This document shows, piece after piece, positions 1 through 7,963 of a stretch of DNA of 24,198 nt. Within the stretch, counting starts at the first letter, position 1; every line of letters starts with the position of its first letter. The translations under genes were made by a program, and so were the position numbers. Where the stretch lies: NCBI GenBank assembly GCA_038258185.1, contig JBBSQD010000074.1:1-24198 (forward strand). The letters are read 5' to 3'. This stretch comes from JAIOHN01 sp038258185 (GTDB lineage Bacteria > Chloroflexota > Anaerolineae > Aggregatilineales > Phototrophicaceae). The notes under the pieces were generated by a model. The model was not told the origin of the DNA. It saw only the letters and a program-made list of their open reading frames with translations, and did not search any database.

Positions 1-322
1 GCACCAGGTCAGCAATTAACGCCTCTGTTTCGGCGTCACGGATCACGGTGCCCGGTGGCACATCAATAATCAGCGTATCCGCACTGGCACCCGTTTTATT
101 GTTCGAGCCGCCACGATCACCCGACTTCGCGCGAAAATGCACCTTGCGCTGAAAGAATGACAATGTGCTTAACTTGGGGTTCACGCGCAGGACTACATCC
201 CCGCCGTGACCGCCATCACCACCCGCAGGGCCACCCCGCGGCACATATTTCTCACGGCGGAAATGGATTAAACCATCACCACCATCACCACTTTTTACAA
301 AGATTTTGACTTCGTCAATCAT
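1..322 (-). CDS. obgE: GTPase Obg, N-terminal part (runs off left edge)
   Basis: The 107 visible residues match the glycine-rich Obg fold that precedes the G domain of this ribosome-associated GTPase, which acts in 50S subunit maturation and stress control. They begin MIDEVKIFVKSGDGGDG, followed by VPRGGPAGGDGGHGGDV and later VDVPPGTVIRD-like residues, all hallmarks of the family. The GTPase domain and C-terminus lie outside the window, so nothing can be said about them. The ATG at 322 follows the epimerase stop codon by only three bases, so translation is probably coupled and the gene is the last visible member of the leftward operon. No strong Shine-Dalgarno sequence is seen apart from a weak TTGAG-like stretch. 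The family assignment is very secure. Confidence 0.95.
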   Translation of the reverse strand, partial: MIDEVKIFVKSGDGGDGLIHFRREKYVPRGGPAGGDGGHGGDVVLRVNPKLSTLSFFQRKVHFRAKSGDRGGSNNKTGASADTLIIDVPPGTVIRDAETEALIADLV

Positions 323-325
323 GAC

Positions 326-1327
326 TCAACAACTCAATTCCGGTAAATCATCTGGCGCGCCTGCCTTATACCAGGCGATTGTCCGGCGCGCCCCTTCTCG
401 AAAATCCAGCGGCTTAAAACCTAATTCGCGCCGCGCTTTGTCGCTGCTCACCCGCCAGTTATTATGGACGTATGAGCGCAGTAAATTTACAGGCCAGAAA
501 GGTTCCTGACCAATGACGTTAAAACCTGTTTCCAGCAACCGTGCCAGCGGGATATCCAGCCAGCGCGGCATAGGGATGCGCGGCCAGTAAATACCAGCCT
601 CTTCACAGATAATATCAAATGCTTCGCGGTGGGTGATCCAGTCGCCACAGATATTATAGACTTCGCCCACACGCCCGTTATGCAGCGCGCTGACAATTCC
701 CTGAGCCACATCACCGATATACACCGGGAAGATGATGTAACGGCCACCATCAACCTGCATAATAATACCACGCATCGGGTCTTTGAAGAACAGCCGGTTA
801 AAGGCGTAATGCCCCAGCGGGCCATAAAACGCGCCGGGACGTAAAATCACCACCGGTAGTTGATGATCGTGGTAATAACGCAGCGCGTCCTGTTCAGCCT
901 GGAGCTTGCTGCGCTGATAAGGATCCAGTGGTTGCGGCGGATGCGTTTCGTCAATAATAGTGTCGGAAGTCGGTTTGCCGATCACCGCGACAGTTGAGAT
1001 ATGCACGAGGCGCTCCACGCCAGCATCGAGCGCGGCAGCCAGCAAATTATTCGACCCTTGGACATTGGTCTTCAGAAACTCACGCTCATCACCCCACATG
1101 CGAAATATGCCGCCCGCATGCACCACATACTGACAACCAGCCAGCGCAGCGCGGTAAGTGTCCGGTTGGATGATATCTCCAGTGATAACCTCAACCTGGG
1201 GATATTGTTTCAACCACGCATGTTCATGGGGGCGGCGCGTTAATACCCGAATCTGATGGCCTTCACGGCATAACGCAGGGACAAGATGACGACCGAGAAA
1301 GCCCGTGCCACCAGTAACAAAAATCAT
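326..1327 (-). CDS. NAD-dependent epimerase/dehydratase (extended SDR)
   Basis: The protein of 333 residues is an extended short-chain dehydrogenase/reductase. It has the N-terminal nucleotide-binding motif TGGTGFLG (residues 5-12), the serine of HISTVAVIG near residue 111, and the catalytic YQRSK (Tyr137, Lys141). The later stretch VVILRPGAFYGP is typical of nucleotide-sugar or dihydroflavonol-type epimerases/reductases. The substrate cannot be named from sequence. An in-frame upstream start at 1417 exists, but its 30 extra residues do not resemble the family and would overlap the preceding gene. The ATG at 1327 puts the Rossmann strand at the very N-terminus and has a possible AGG nine bases upstream. 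It lies in the operon between the small membrane-anchored protein and obg. Confidence 0.88.
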   Translation of the reverse strand: MIFVTGGTGFLGRHLVPALCREGHQIRVLTRRPHEHAWLKQYPQVEVITGDIIQPDTYRAALAGCQYVVHAGGIFRMWGDEREFLKTNVQGSNNLLAAALDAGVERLVHISTVAVIGKPTSDTIIDETHPPQPLDPYQRSKLQAEQDALRYYHDHQLPVVILRPGAFYGPLGHYAFNRLFFKDPMRGIIMQVDGGRYIIFPVYIGDVAQGIVSALHNGRVGEVYNICGDWITHREAFDIICEEAGIYWPRIPMPRWLDIPLARLLETGFNVIGQEPFWPVNLLRSYVHNNWRVSSDKARRELGFKPLDFREGARRTIAWYKAGAPDDLPELSC

Positions 1328-1373
1328 GTTCACATGCCTGCATGTTGACACCCGGGAGCCGGGTATTTCCGAG

Positions 1374-2006
1374 TCAATTATCGCGTCCGGTGGAAGCGGG
1401 TAAAGAGGAAAGAACACGGATACGCTGCGAAACCTGAAGGCTGTTCCAGCCTACCGGCAGTTCCTGAATGTACGACTCAATCTTCCAGCGGTCACTGCTC
1501 TCGTCGTAACACATCTGATAAACCAGTGACGAGTCGCCCATATCCTGGGTATGCAGTCGCTCACGGGTATGCATATCATAACTTGCCATACGGCGCTCAG
1601 TCTGATTATCAATCACCAGACAGCGCTCGCCATCTTCTGAAAAATGCCGCACCATCACCTGATGGTCAGCCCGTAACACGCCCAGTGCCCGTGGAAGGCC
1701 GGCGCTCTGATAATGCAGCAGCACACGTTGATACCGTTTCAGGTATGACCCGTCCAGATAGACAGGCGCCATCGCCCACTGTCGCGAACGTTCACTTAAA
1801 GCACTATTGTGTAGCCAATGGATTGCAGCCAGGTAGTCCGAAGTGACCTGGTTCACGACCGTATCAGGGGCCATCCATTCTCCTTTATAGGCGCTTCCAG
1901 CGTGCAGGCGGCGCAGTTTATTTGCCCAGGCCACCCGGCCTCTGCCACCTAATGTCATCATGACAATCATCATCAGGATAACGAGCATTAATGCCCAGAT
2001 CATCAC
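1374..2006 (-). CDS. Membrane-anchored small protein, possible NTF2-like domain
   Basis: I do not recognise a named family. The 210-residue protein has one very hydrophobic, methionine-rich N-terminal segment (about residues 2-19) followed by a basic stretch. That suggests a signal anchor with a soluble domain of about 170 residues. The soluble part (SDYLAAIHWLHN near 56-67, a central YLKRYQRVLLHY, and a terminal DRWKIESYIQELP) has the helix-then-curved-sheet feel of NTF2/SnoaL-like domains, including the closing 'W.I.....' strand, but this is only an impression. The start is GTG at 2006, or ATG at 2003; an AGAGG stands ten bases before the GTG. It follows the receiver protein by 58 bases and precedes the epimerase by 46, consistent with one operon. 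Confidence 0.7.
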   Translation of the reverse strand: MMIWALMLVILMMIVMMTLGGRGRVAWANKLRRLHAGSAYKGEWMAPDTVVNQVTSDYLAAIHWLHNSALSERSRQWAMAPVYLDGSYLKRYQRVLLHYQSAGLPRALGVLRADHQVMVRHFSEDGERCLVIDNQTERRMASYDMHTRERLHTQDMGDSSLVYQMCYDESSDRWKIESYIQELPVGWNSLQVSQRIRVLSSLPASTGRDN

Positions 2007-2064
2007 ACGCGAGCTACCTCTTGGTTAACCAGCAATTACACTTTACCAGCGGTATGCAGAGAAA

Positions 2065-3093
2065 TCAATCGGGGGCTTGATGTGCCTTCAGCGTTAACCA
2101 GATGTTCTGACGCAACTGCGCCATACTGATCGGTTTCATCAGATAAACGTCCACTTTCACGACCGTCAAAGCGAATGACTGAGTATCCGCCGGGGCGCTG
2201 TGGTCGGCAATAATAATCTTGGGCAAAGCGCGCAGGCTTTCAATTTCCTTGATCTTCGCCAGCAGTTGCCAGCCATGCATATCCGGCAGCATCAGATCCA
2301 TAATCAGCAGTTGTGGGTCGCAGTCTTCCAGCAATTGCAGTCCATCCACTGCTTTAGAGGCGAGATGCGCTTCCATTTTCATGTCCAGCAGCATGTCGCG
2401 AATGGCGAAACGTTCCTCTTCATGACTGGTCACCAGCACCACCCGTTTGCCTTCCGTGATACTGGTATCCGTCTGGCTGAAAATGATCGTGCTCAAGTCA
2501 ATCGACTCGCGCTCCTGATCGTGCTGGAGGCTATAACTGTTGGTGGTGTTGGTCGTCTCGACAAACGCGATGGCGGTATATTGAAACAGCGCGGAAGCCT
2601 TGCCGATCAGGAATTTCTGCGCGGTTTCCGCTTCCTGCAGGCTGCGGAACGGAGCGCCATTCTTGCCCAGGATAGCGACCAGATCACTGCGCTGACGGGC
2701 CAGAAATTCACTGTCCAGACCAATGGCTTCTAATTTGGACTGCACTTCTTGCAGATGTTCCTTGGACAGCGTCGTATTCAGATAATAAGAACGCGTACGC
2801 CGTTGGGCATAAAAAGGTGTCCGCGACTCATAATCATAACGGCCTGCTTCGGGCAAAGCATACAGCCAGACATATTGGCGGTTATAATGCTCAACACGTC
2901 CGGCTGCTTTGAGTTGGTTTAATTCATAATCAGTGATCACGTGACCGAAATCGCCATCTGCGAAAGGTCGATAGCGTCCGGTCATCAGTTCCTGCACGCG
3001 GCTCTCATCCCATTGAACGACAAAAGACCCGTCAGACAGGATAAACACTGTACTGCGCGCAACCGGCGACCCGCTATAGACCTTACCCATCAT
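2065..3093 (-). CDS. Two-domain protein with C-terminal receiver (degenerate response regulator)
   Basis: The C-terminal part (about residues 215-338 of 342) is a CheY-like receiver. Asp266 sits in IMDLMLPDMHG at the phosphoacceptor position and Lys320 in LMKPIS at the conserved lysine. It departs from the family in two places: the acidic pair after the first strand reads TSHEEE, and the switch Thr/Ser position reads ADHS. Phosphorylation may therefore be altered or absent. The N-terminal 210 residues are not a domain I recognise; the start (VFILSDGSFVVQWDESRVQELMTGRYRPF) looks like a beta-rich module built around a signalling surface. It lies 36 bases downstream of the AAA+ ATPase gene and is probably co-transcribed. 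No DNA-binding output is visible. No clear ribosome-binding site precedes the ATG-ATG start. Confidence 0.8.
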   Translation of the reverse strand: MMGKVYSGSPVARSTVFILSDGSFVVQWDESRVQELMTGRYRPFADGDFGHVITDYELNQLKAAGRVEHYNRQYVWLYALPEAGRYDYESRTPFYAQRRTRSYYLNTTLSKEHLQEVQSKLEAIGLDSEFLARQRSDLVAILGKNGAPFRSLQEAETAQKFLIGKASALFQYTAIAFVETTNTTNSYSLQHDQERESIDLSTIIFSQTDTSITEGKRVVLVTSHEEERFAIRDMLLDMKMEAHLASKAVDGLQLLEDCDPQLLIMDLMLPDMHGWQLLAKIKEIESLRALPKIIIADHSAPADTQSFALTVVKVDVYLMKPISMAQLRQNIWLTLKAHQAPD

Positions 3094-3129
3094 GCGACGA
3101 AACGATCAACATTCACAAGCTCAGCTCAA

Positions 3130-4491
3130 CTAAAGTTCGACAAAATAAGATGCACAGGCCCGATCAATCAGATCCTTGGTCAAAGCCGGTGGCTTATTCA
3201 GATAGGTCGCAATATCAATCAACTGCGAAAGAATATCACGCGGGTGCACCATACGCAGGTCACGATCATGCTTGATATACCACTCATTCAGCAGATAGGC
3301 TAAACCCTGCTCATCGTAGGGCACCTTCAGAATGCGGCACATCAGCTTGAAAATTTCACGGAATTGATCGTAAGACGGATTACCCACTTCGATCTTGTAG
3401 CGAATACGGCGCAGGAACGCCTCATCCACCAGATCTTTCGGGTCAAGGTTGGTCGAGAAAACGATCAGCACATGAAACGGGATTTCGATCTTGCGGCCAT
3501 TGTTCAATGTCAGGAAGTCTACGCCCTTTTCCAGCGGGACAATCCAGCGGTTCAGCAGATCCTTCGGGCGCACTTGCTGGCGGCCAAAGTCATCGATGAG
3601 GAACATGCCACCATTGGCCTTGACCTGGAACGGCGCCTCATAAAATTTATTGATGTCGTTATAGACCAGATCAAGCCCGGCCATAGTCAGCTCACCACCG
3701 ACCATAATCATTGGGCGCTTGATCTTAATCCAGCGCGGGTCCATCATCACACCAGTGCTGGACTTTCCACGCGGGTCGATATTTTCCGAAAGCTCATGGT
3801 TCACGCTGTCAAAAATCTGGACAATCTGACCATCCACATCAACTGCATAGGGAATCCAGATGTCATCACCCAGAATCATTCGGCCTACTTTTTCCGAGAC
3901 CGTGGTTTTACCATTACCAGGAGGGCCATACAGGAAGATTGAACGACCGGAATTAACCGCGGGGCCAATCTTATCCAGCATGAAATCCTCAATCACCAGG
4001 TTGGTCATGACTTTACGCAGGTCATCCTGATGCACAATCAGCTTCTTACGGTTTTGCTCTTTGGTGGATTCGATATAGGTTTTCAGCGGCACAGGGGCTG
4101 GCCCAGCATATTGTGAGCGATCCATCGCCTCACGCGCTTTATCCGAGCCCTTTTCCACAATCAGATACTTAAACGCCGACTCGCCAAAACCATCCTGACC
4201 GCGCACTTCCACAAACTTTTCACGCTTCAGGAATTCCATGGTTTGATCCAGCACGCCGGTAAACGGCAGCTTCACCACCTCCGCGACGCGCTGTCCGGTC
4301 ATCACACCGCCAAAGTACAGCACCTTTAACACAAGGTCAGCAATACTCAACAGATTCAGGCCGGTATCCGCCACAGAAGTGATCGCCGGGGGTGACCATG
4401 CAAACGTGGAGGTGCTACCTTCCGGGCGCTGACCACTCAAACTTTTAATCTGCATGGGGCGCTGGGCATTTGGAGCAGAACGATCAGTCAT
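3130..4491 (-). CDS. AAA+ family ATPase with N-terminal winged-helix-like region
   Basis: The protein of 453 residues carries Walker A GPPGNGKT (189-196), Walker B FLIDD (297-301), a sensor-1 FSTN (345-348) and an arginine-rich FLRRIRYK (359-366) in the arginine-finger region. This makes it an active-looking AAA+ ATPase. Residues about 40-115 (LSIADLVLKVLYFGG... EFLKREKFVEVRG) look like a winged-helix module, so it may recognise DNA or protein before remodelling it. The C-terminal lid contains VHPRDILSQLID. The ATG at 4491 is preceded by GAGG at eight bases, a good ribosome-binding site. It heads the leftward operon with the degenerate receiver protein. The general class is secure, but its client is unknown; comparison with MoxR- or ComM-like remodellers would be guesswork. 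Confidence 0.88.
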   Translation of the reverse strand: MTDRSAPNAQRPMQIKSLSGQRPEGSTSTFAWSPPAITSVADTGLNLLSIADLVLKVLYFGGVMTGQRVAEVVKLPFTGVLDQTMEFLKREKFVEVRGQDGFGESAFKYLIVEKGSDKAREAMDRSQYAGPAPVPLKTYIESTKEQNRKKLIVHQDDLRKVMTNLVIEDFMLDKIGPAVNSGRSIFLYGPPGNGKTTVSEKVGRMILGDDIWIPYAVDVDGQIVQIFDSVNHELSENIDPRGKSSTGVMMDPRWIKIKRPMIMVGGELTMAGLDLVYNDINKFYEAPFQVKANGGMFLIDDFGRQQVRPKDLLNRWIVPLEKGVDFLTLNNGRKIEIPFHVLIVFSTNLDPKDLVDEAFLRRIRYKIEVGNPSYDQFREIFKLMCRILKVPYDEQGLAYLLNEWYIKHDRDLRMVHPRDILSQLIDIATYLNKPPALTKDLIDRACASYFVEL

Positions 4492-4793
4492 AGTGAAACC
4501 TCATTATCTTGCTCATACGGCAGTTTAATTATGAGTCATCATATCATGACCCCTAACGGTTTTGGTTAAGATTTAGGCCACGAAGGAGTGTTGTAAGGCT
4601 ATGTTAGCAAACTCTAACCCCTGGAAAACAATCTGCACACTTTAAACATTAAAATAATTATACAACAGGCTTTAAGGCGCACAAGCCATACCATTTTCCC
4701 GTTTACGCCTTGAGCAGTTACACTATTTACGGTAAATTAAAAGGAAGCATAACATAACGCAACACACAACACACATTAACAGGTCGAAATTTA
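4492..4793. promoter_or_regulatory. Divergent intergenic region with candidate promoter and palindrome
   Basis: This 302-base AT-rich gap separates the leftward AAA+ operon from the rightward hydrolase gene and shows no ORF. For the plus strand there is TTGAGC (4710-4715), a 17-base spacer and TAAATT (4733-4738), about 55 bases before the hydrolase ATG. For the minus strand a CATAAT (4528-4533) is possible but lacks a good -35. A perfect inverted repeat GTCAT-N6-ATGAC lies at 4535-4550, just upstream of that -10, where a regulator could sit. These are read by eye and are only candidates. Confidence 0.45.
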
Positions 4794-5414
4794 ATGATTG
4801 ATCGCATTCAGTGGCTCGGACATGGTAGCTTTCTCATTCAGGGGCCACCCCTTATCTACATCAATCCGTGGCGCGTGTCCCGAAACATCTTCCACGCCGA
4901 CGTGATCCTCATCACCCATGACCATTATGATCATTGCTCACAGGCCGACATCGACAAACTGCGCGGGCCAGACACACTGGTTATCAGCAATGACAAAGTC
5001 GCCAGCGAGATTGAAAACTGCACTGTCGTGCGCCCCTGGCAAAGCCTGACGATTGACCGGGCATGTATCAAAGCTGTACCCGCCTACTCCCCCAACGACT
5101 GGCGCCACCCTCAGAATGACGGCGGACTCGGTTTCGTCATCTCCCTGAATTACTATGACATCTATTATGCCGGTGACACGCAGTTGATCCCGGAGATGAG
5201 CCGCATCCACCCGGATATCGCCATCCTGCCGATTGATGGCAACGGCACATTAAACGTTGAAGACGCCACCGAAGTGGTACGCGAGATGCGTCCGCGCTGG
5301 ACGATCCCGGCTAACTGGGGCAATGCTGCCGAAGGCGCGACCCGCCTCGACGCGATGGCCTTCAAGCAACTGGCCGACGGCCCTACGGAAGTCGTGCTGC
5401 TGCCACAAGTATAA
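4794..5414 (+). CDS. Metallo-beta-lactamase-fold hydrolase
   Basis: The protein of 206 residues has the zinc-binding signature HDHYDH (His42, His44, Asp46, His47), and AGDT further on supplies the bridging aspartate. This is the compact layout of UPF0173/UlaG-like metal-dependent hydrolases, with N-terminal WLGHGSFLI typical of that branch. The substrate cannot be predicted; lactones, cyclic phosphodiesters and phosphoesters occur in relatives. The terminal histidine expected in many members is not obvious (IPANWGNAAEG near 170 replaces the usual 'P.H.'), so the metal site may be altered at one ligand. A weak AGG precedes the ATG by about ten bases. The stop codon overlaps the next start by one base (TAATG), implying coupled translation with the lipoprotein. 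Confidence 0.85.
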   Translation: MIDRIQWLGHGSFLIQGPPLIYINPWRVSRNIFHADVILITHDHYDHCSQADIDKLRGPDTLVISNDKVASEIENCTVVRPWQSLTIDRACIKAVPAYSPNDWRHPQNDGGLGFVISLNYYDIYYAGDTQLIPEMSRIHPDIAILPIDGNGTLNVEDATEVVREMRPRWTIPANWGNAAEGATRLDAMAFKQLADGPTEVVLLPQV

Positions 5415-5992
5415 TGAAACTCGTAGCACGCTCTATATCGCTTTTGGCGATAAGTATTTGTATTGCAGCCTGTAGTACAAATACAATTATCGACTCTTAT
5501 TTTTTCCCAAGTGAATACACTTCGCAGAAAATAACTGACGATTCTCAAACTCTCGCTATGTGCTTTGCACTAGAAGGCAGGGGCTATCAATTCGATGAAT
5601 TTTACTTGGGAGAATCGCAGGTAAAGGTAACATATTCTGATGGTCAGCAAAAAAGTTATCTCGAATCTCAATCAATGTTTCTTGTTGCCTTAATTAGCAC
5701 CTCAAGAGACTTCGCTAATCCCGAAATTTATTCCGATGAAGAATTTAATCGAATCAAGCTCGAAGGTGAAAAACTTTGCACAGATTATGGGCAGATTGCG
5801 GAGCAGTTTGGTATAAATTTGCCACTGAAGGGTGTTTTCTTTTGGGATTATCTGAATGGAGTTCGTGGAGGATTTGGTCTTTCAGCCGAATGTGAAATCA
5901 TAGATATTTATGGATGGGGAGCGGGCAGTTACGCCAGCCGCTATGAGATACAATCGGAAGCTATGTGTCCATCAGGGCGCGTAATTTATTAA
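5414..5992 (+). CDS. Small predicted lipoprotein of unknown function
   Basis: The N-terminus is a lipoprotein signal: MKLVARSISLLAISICIAAC, with lipobox IAAC and the lipidated cysteine at residue 20. The mature part, about 170 residues, has several cysteines (for example CFALEGRGYQF, EKLCTDYG, SAECEIIDIYG, EAMCPSGR) that could form disulfides in an exported protein. I recognise no family. The gene is visibly richer in A and T than the hydrolase gene it overlaps (TAATG junction) and than the clp genes beyond, a sign of possible foreign origin or relaxed selection. It ends just before a long hairpin that probably terminates transcription. The overlap with the hydrolase suggests both are made from one message. 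Confidence 0.75.
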   Translation: MKLVARSISLLAISICIAACSTNTIIDSYFFPSEYTSQKITDDSQTLAMCFALEGRGYQFDEFYLGESQVKVTYSDGQQKSYLESQSMFLVALISTSRDFANPEIYSDEEFNRIKLEGEKLCTDYGQIAEQFGINLPLKGVFFWDYLNGVRGGFGLSAECEIIDIYGWGAGSYASRYEIQSEAMCPSGRVIY

Positions 5993-5995
5993 CTA

Positions 5996-6023
5996 ATGAG
6001 GGTAGGTAATAACCTGCCCTCAT
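5996..6023. terminator. Hairpin terminator between convergent genes
   Basis: Arms ATGAGGGTAGGT (5996-6007) and ACCTGCCCTCAT (6012-6023) pair over 12 positions with one T-G wobble around the loop AATA. The structure begins three bases after the lipoprotein stop and lies 33 bases beyond the clpX stop. It is AT-rich on both flanks, although no long T-run follows, and probably serves transcripts from both sides. Confidence 0.7.
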
Positions 6024-6055
6024 TTAGCAATTTAGCTATGTATAACCTTTGGTTT

Positions 6056-7351
6056 TTAAGCGGCGGGTTTCAGTTTACCGTCAGCCTGCAATTCCAGCCG
6101 AATATCATCCTCGCCATAAATCAGCGGTTGACCTTCACCCCGGATCGCTTCGCCGGTAATGACCACCTTGCGCACCTGCGTGCTGCCGGGAGTCTCAAAC
6201 ATCACATCCAGCAGCGTGTTTTCGATAATCGAACGCAGGCCACGGGCGCCAGTTCCGCGCGCCATCGCCATCTCGGCTGCCATTTCCAGTGAAGCCTGAT
6301 CAAATTCCAGCTTCACGTTATCCAGCGCCAGCAGATGCTTGTACTGTTTGGTCAAGGCATTCTTCGGCTCAATCAGGATGCGCATCAGCGCTTCACGATC
6401 CAGCGGTTCAACACCGACCAACACCGGCAAACGCCCCACAAATTCGGGGATCAAGCCGAAATTCATCAGGTCTTCCGGGCTGATGCGACGCATCAACGCG
6501 GTGGCGTTTTCTTTTGAGCGATTGACCGGCACTTCATTGAAGCCCAGTTTGCCCTTGCCACCCAGACGTTCTGCGATGACTTCTTCCAGCCCATCGAACA
6601 TACCGCCACAGATGAACAGGATATTGCGGGTATCAATCTGCAAAAATTCCTGATGCGGGTGTTTACGACCACCCTGAGGTGGAACATTCGCGGTCGTGCC
6701 TTCGATAATTTTCAGCAGCGCCTGCTGCACCCCTTCACCGGATACATCGCGTGTGATTGAGGGATTATCGTTGGACTTGCGCGCAATCTTATCAATTTCG
6801 TCGATATAGATGATGCCTTTTTCGGCTTTGGCAATATCCCCGTCTGCCGCCTGAATCAGCCGCAGCAGGATATTTTCGACATCCTCACCGACATACCCCG
6901 CCTCAGTTAATGCGGTCGCATCAGCGATGCAGAACGGCACATCCAGAATACGGGCTAAGGTCTGGGCCAGCAGCGTTTTACCGCTGCCGGTTGGCCCCAT
7001 CATCAGGATATTGCTTTTTTCCAGTTCCACTTCGTCATTTTCACTGTCGGCCTGGATGCGTTTATAGTGGTTATACACCGCCACGCTTAACACACGCTTG
7101 GCATGTACCTGGCCCACCACGTATTCATCGAGATGCGCCAGAATGTCGCGGGGCGACATCAGATGCTCAATCGTGAAATCCGAGGTGTAGGTCTGGCCTG
7201 TGACGCTATCCTCAGACAGGATATGCTGGCACAGGTCCACACAATAATTGCAGATGAAAACGCCATCCGGTCCGGCAATCAAGCGGTCGACTTCATCGTG
7301 GCTACGACGACAAAATGAGCAGCGTTGTTCGCCAGGGAATCCATGTGTCAC
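6056..7351 (-). CDS. clpX: ATP-dependent Clp protease ATP-binding subunit ClpX
   Basis: The 431-residue protein is a full-length ClpX, the AAA+ unfoldase that feeds substrates to ClpP. The N-terminal zinc-binding domain has CSFC (Cys11, Cys14) and CNYC (Cys34, Cys37). Walker A is GPTGSGKT (119-126), Walker B IIYIDEID (180-187), the pore loop GYVG (152-155), the RKH-type loop GGRKH (227-231) and sensor 2 GARGLR (368-373). The ClpP-docking loop reads LGF (269-271) in place of the usual IGF, a conservative change that should still insert into ClpP. It starts three bases after the clpP stop codon, so the two are translationally coupled in the usual tig-clpP-clpX order. All functional motifs look intact. 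Confidence 0.97.
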   Translation of the reverse strand: MTHGFPGEQRCSFCRRSHDEVDRLIAGPDGVFICNYCVDLCQHILSEDSVTGQTYTSDFTIEHLMSPRDILAHLDEYVVGQVHAKRVLSVAVYNHYKRIQADSENDEVELEKSNILMMGPTGSGKTLLAQTLARILDVPFCIADATALTEAGYVGEDVENILLRLIQAADGDIAKAEKGIIYIDEIDKIARKSNDNPSITRDVSGEGVQQALLKIIEGTTANVPPQGGRKHPHQEFLQIDTRNILFICGGMFDGLEEVIAERLGGKGKLGFNEVPVNRSKENATALMRRISPEDLMNFGLIPEFVGRLPVLVGVEPLDREALMRILIEPKNALTKQYKHLLALDNVKLEFDQASLEMAAEMAMARGTGARGLRSIIENTLLDVMFETPGSTQVRKVVITGEAIRGEGQPLIYGEDDIRLELQADGKLKPAA

Positions 7352-7354
7352 TGG

Positions 7355-7957
7355 TTATACTCCTAACTTTTGCGTTTCCAGTACCGTATCGATCAAACCA
7401 TACTCCACAGCCTGATGGGCGTTGAAGTAGATATCACGATCCTGGTCACGCTCGATCACTTCTTTGTCCTGTCCGGTATGCCGGACAAAGACATCAATCA
7501 GACGTTCTTTCAAACGCATGATTTCGTTGGCCTGAATAACAATATCCGAAGCCTGACCCTGGCCACCGCCTAATGGCTGGTGCATGTGGATCGTGGCATT
7601 CGGCAGTGCATAACGCAGGCCATTTGCGCCTGCGGTCAGCAGCACGGTGCCGAAGCTGGCGGTGAGGCCGAGCGCGACTGTGCTCACCGGGGCGGAAATC
7701 TGCTGCATGGCATCATAAATGGCCATACCGGCATAAATCACGCCACCGGGGGAATTGATATACATATTGATCTGACGTTCCGGGTCCTGCCCGTTCAGAT
7801 AAAGGAGCTGTGCCACAATCAGATTCGCCACCTGATCATTAATCGGCGTACCCATCAAGACAATACGTTCCTTAAGCAGAAGCGAATAGATGTCGTAGGC
7901 GCGTTCGCCCCGGCTGCTCTGCTCAATTACCATAGGGATTACATTAAAAGCGTCCAT
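7355..7957 (-). CDS. clpP: ATP-dependent Clp protease proteolytic subunit ClpP
   Basis: The protein of 200 residues is the serine peptidase of the ClpXP complex. The catalytic triad is present: Ser101 in LTASFGT, His126 in MHQPLGG and Asp175 in DQDRD, with the Ser-His and His-Asp spacing of E. coli ClpP. The segment YINSPGG (residues 66-72) is the family's substrate-binding loop. The residues around the nucleophile (TASFGT) differ slightly from the commonest AASMGA. The N-terminus has little if any propeptide, consistent with the short processed form. It lies between tig (six bases away) and clpX (three bases away) in a conserved quality-control operon, and is likely transcribed from the tig promoter. 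Confidence 0.97.
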   Translation of the reverse strand: MDAFNVIPMVIEQSSRGERAYDIYSLLLKERIVLMGTPINDQVANLIVAQLLYLNGQDPERQINMYINSPGGVIYAGMAIYDAMQQISAPVSTVALGLTASFGTVLLTAGANGLRYALPNATIHMHQPLGGGQGQASDIVIQANEIMRLKERLIDVFVRHTGQDKEVIERDQDRDIYFNAHQAVEYGLIDTVLETQKLGV

Positions 7958-7963
7958 CTAGGA

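Noticed and set aside
1328..1417. Upstream in-frame start for the epimerase
   Set aside because: The extra 30 residues do not fit the Rossmann N-terminus of the family and would overlap the preceding gene by 44 bases; the ATG at 1327 is better.
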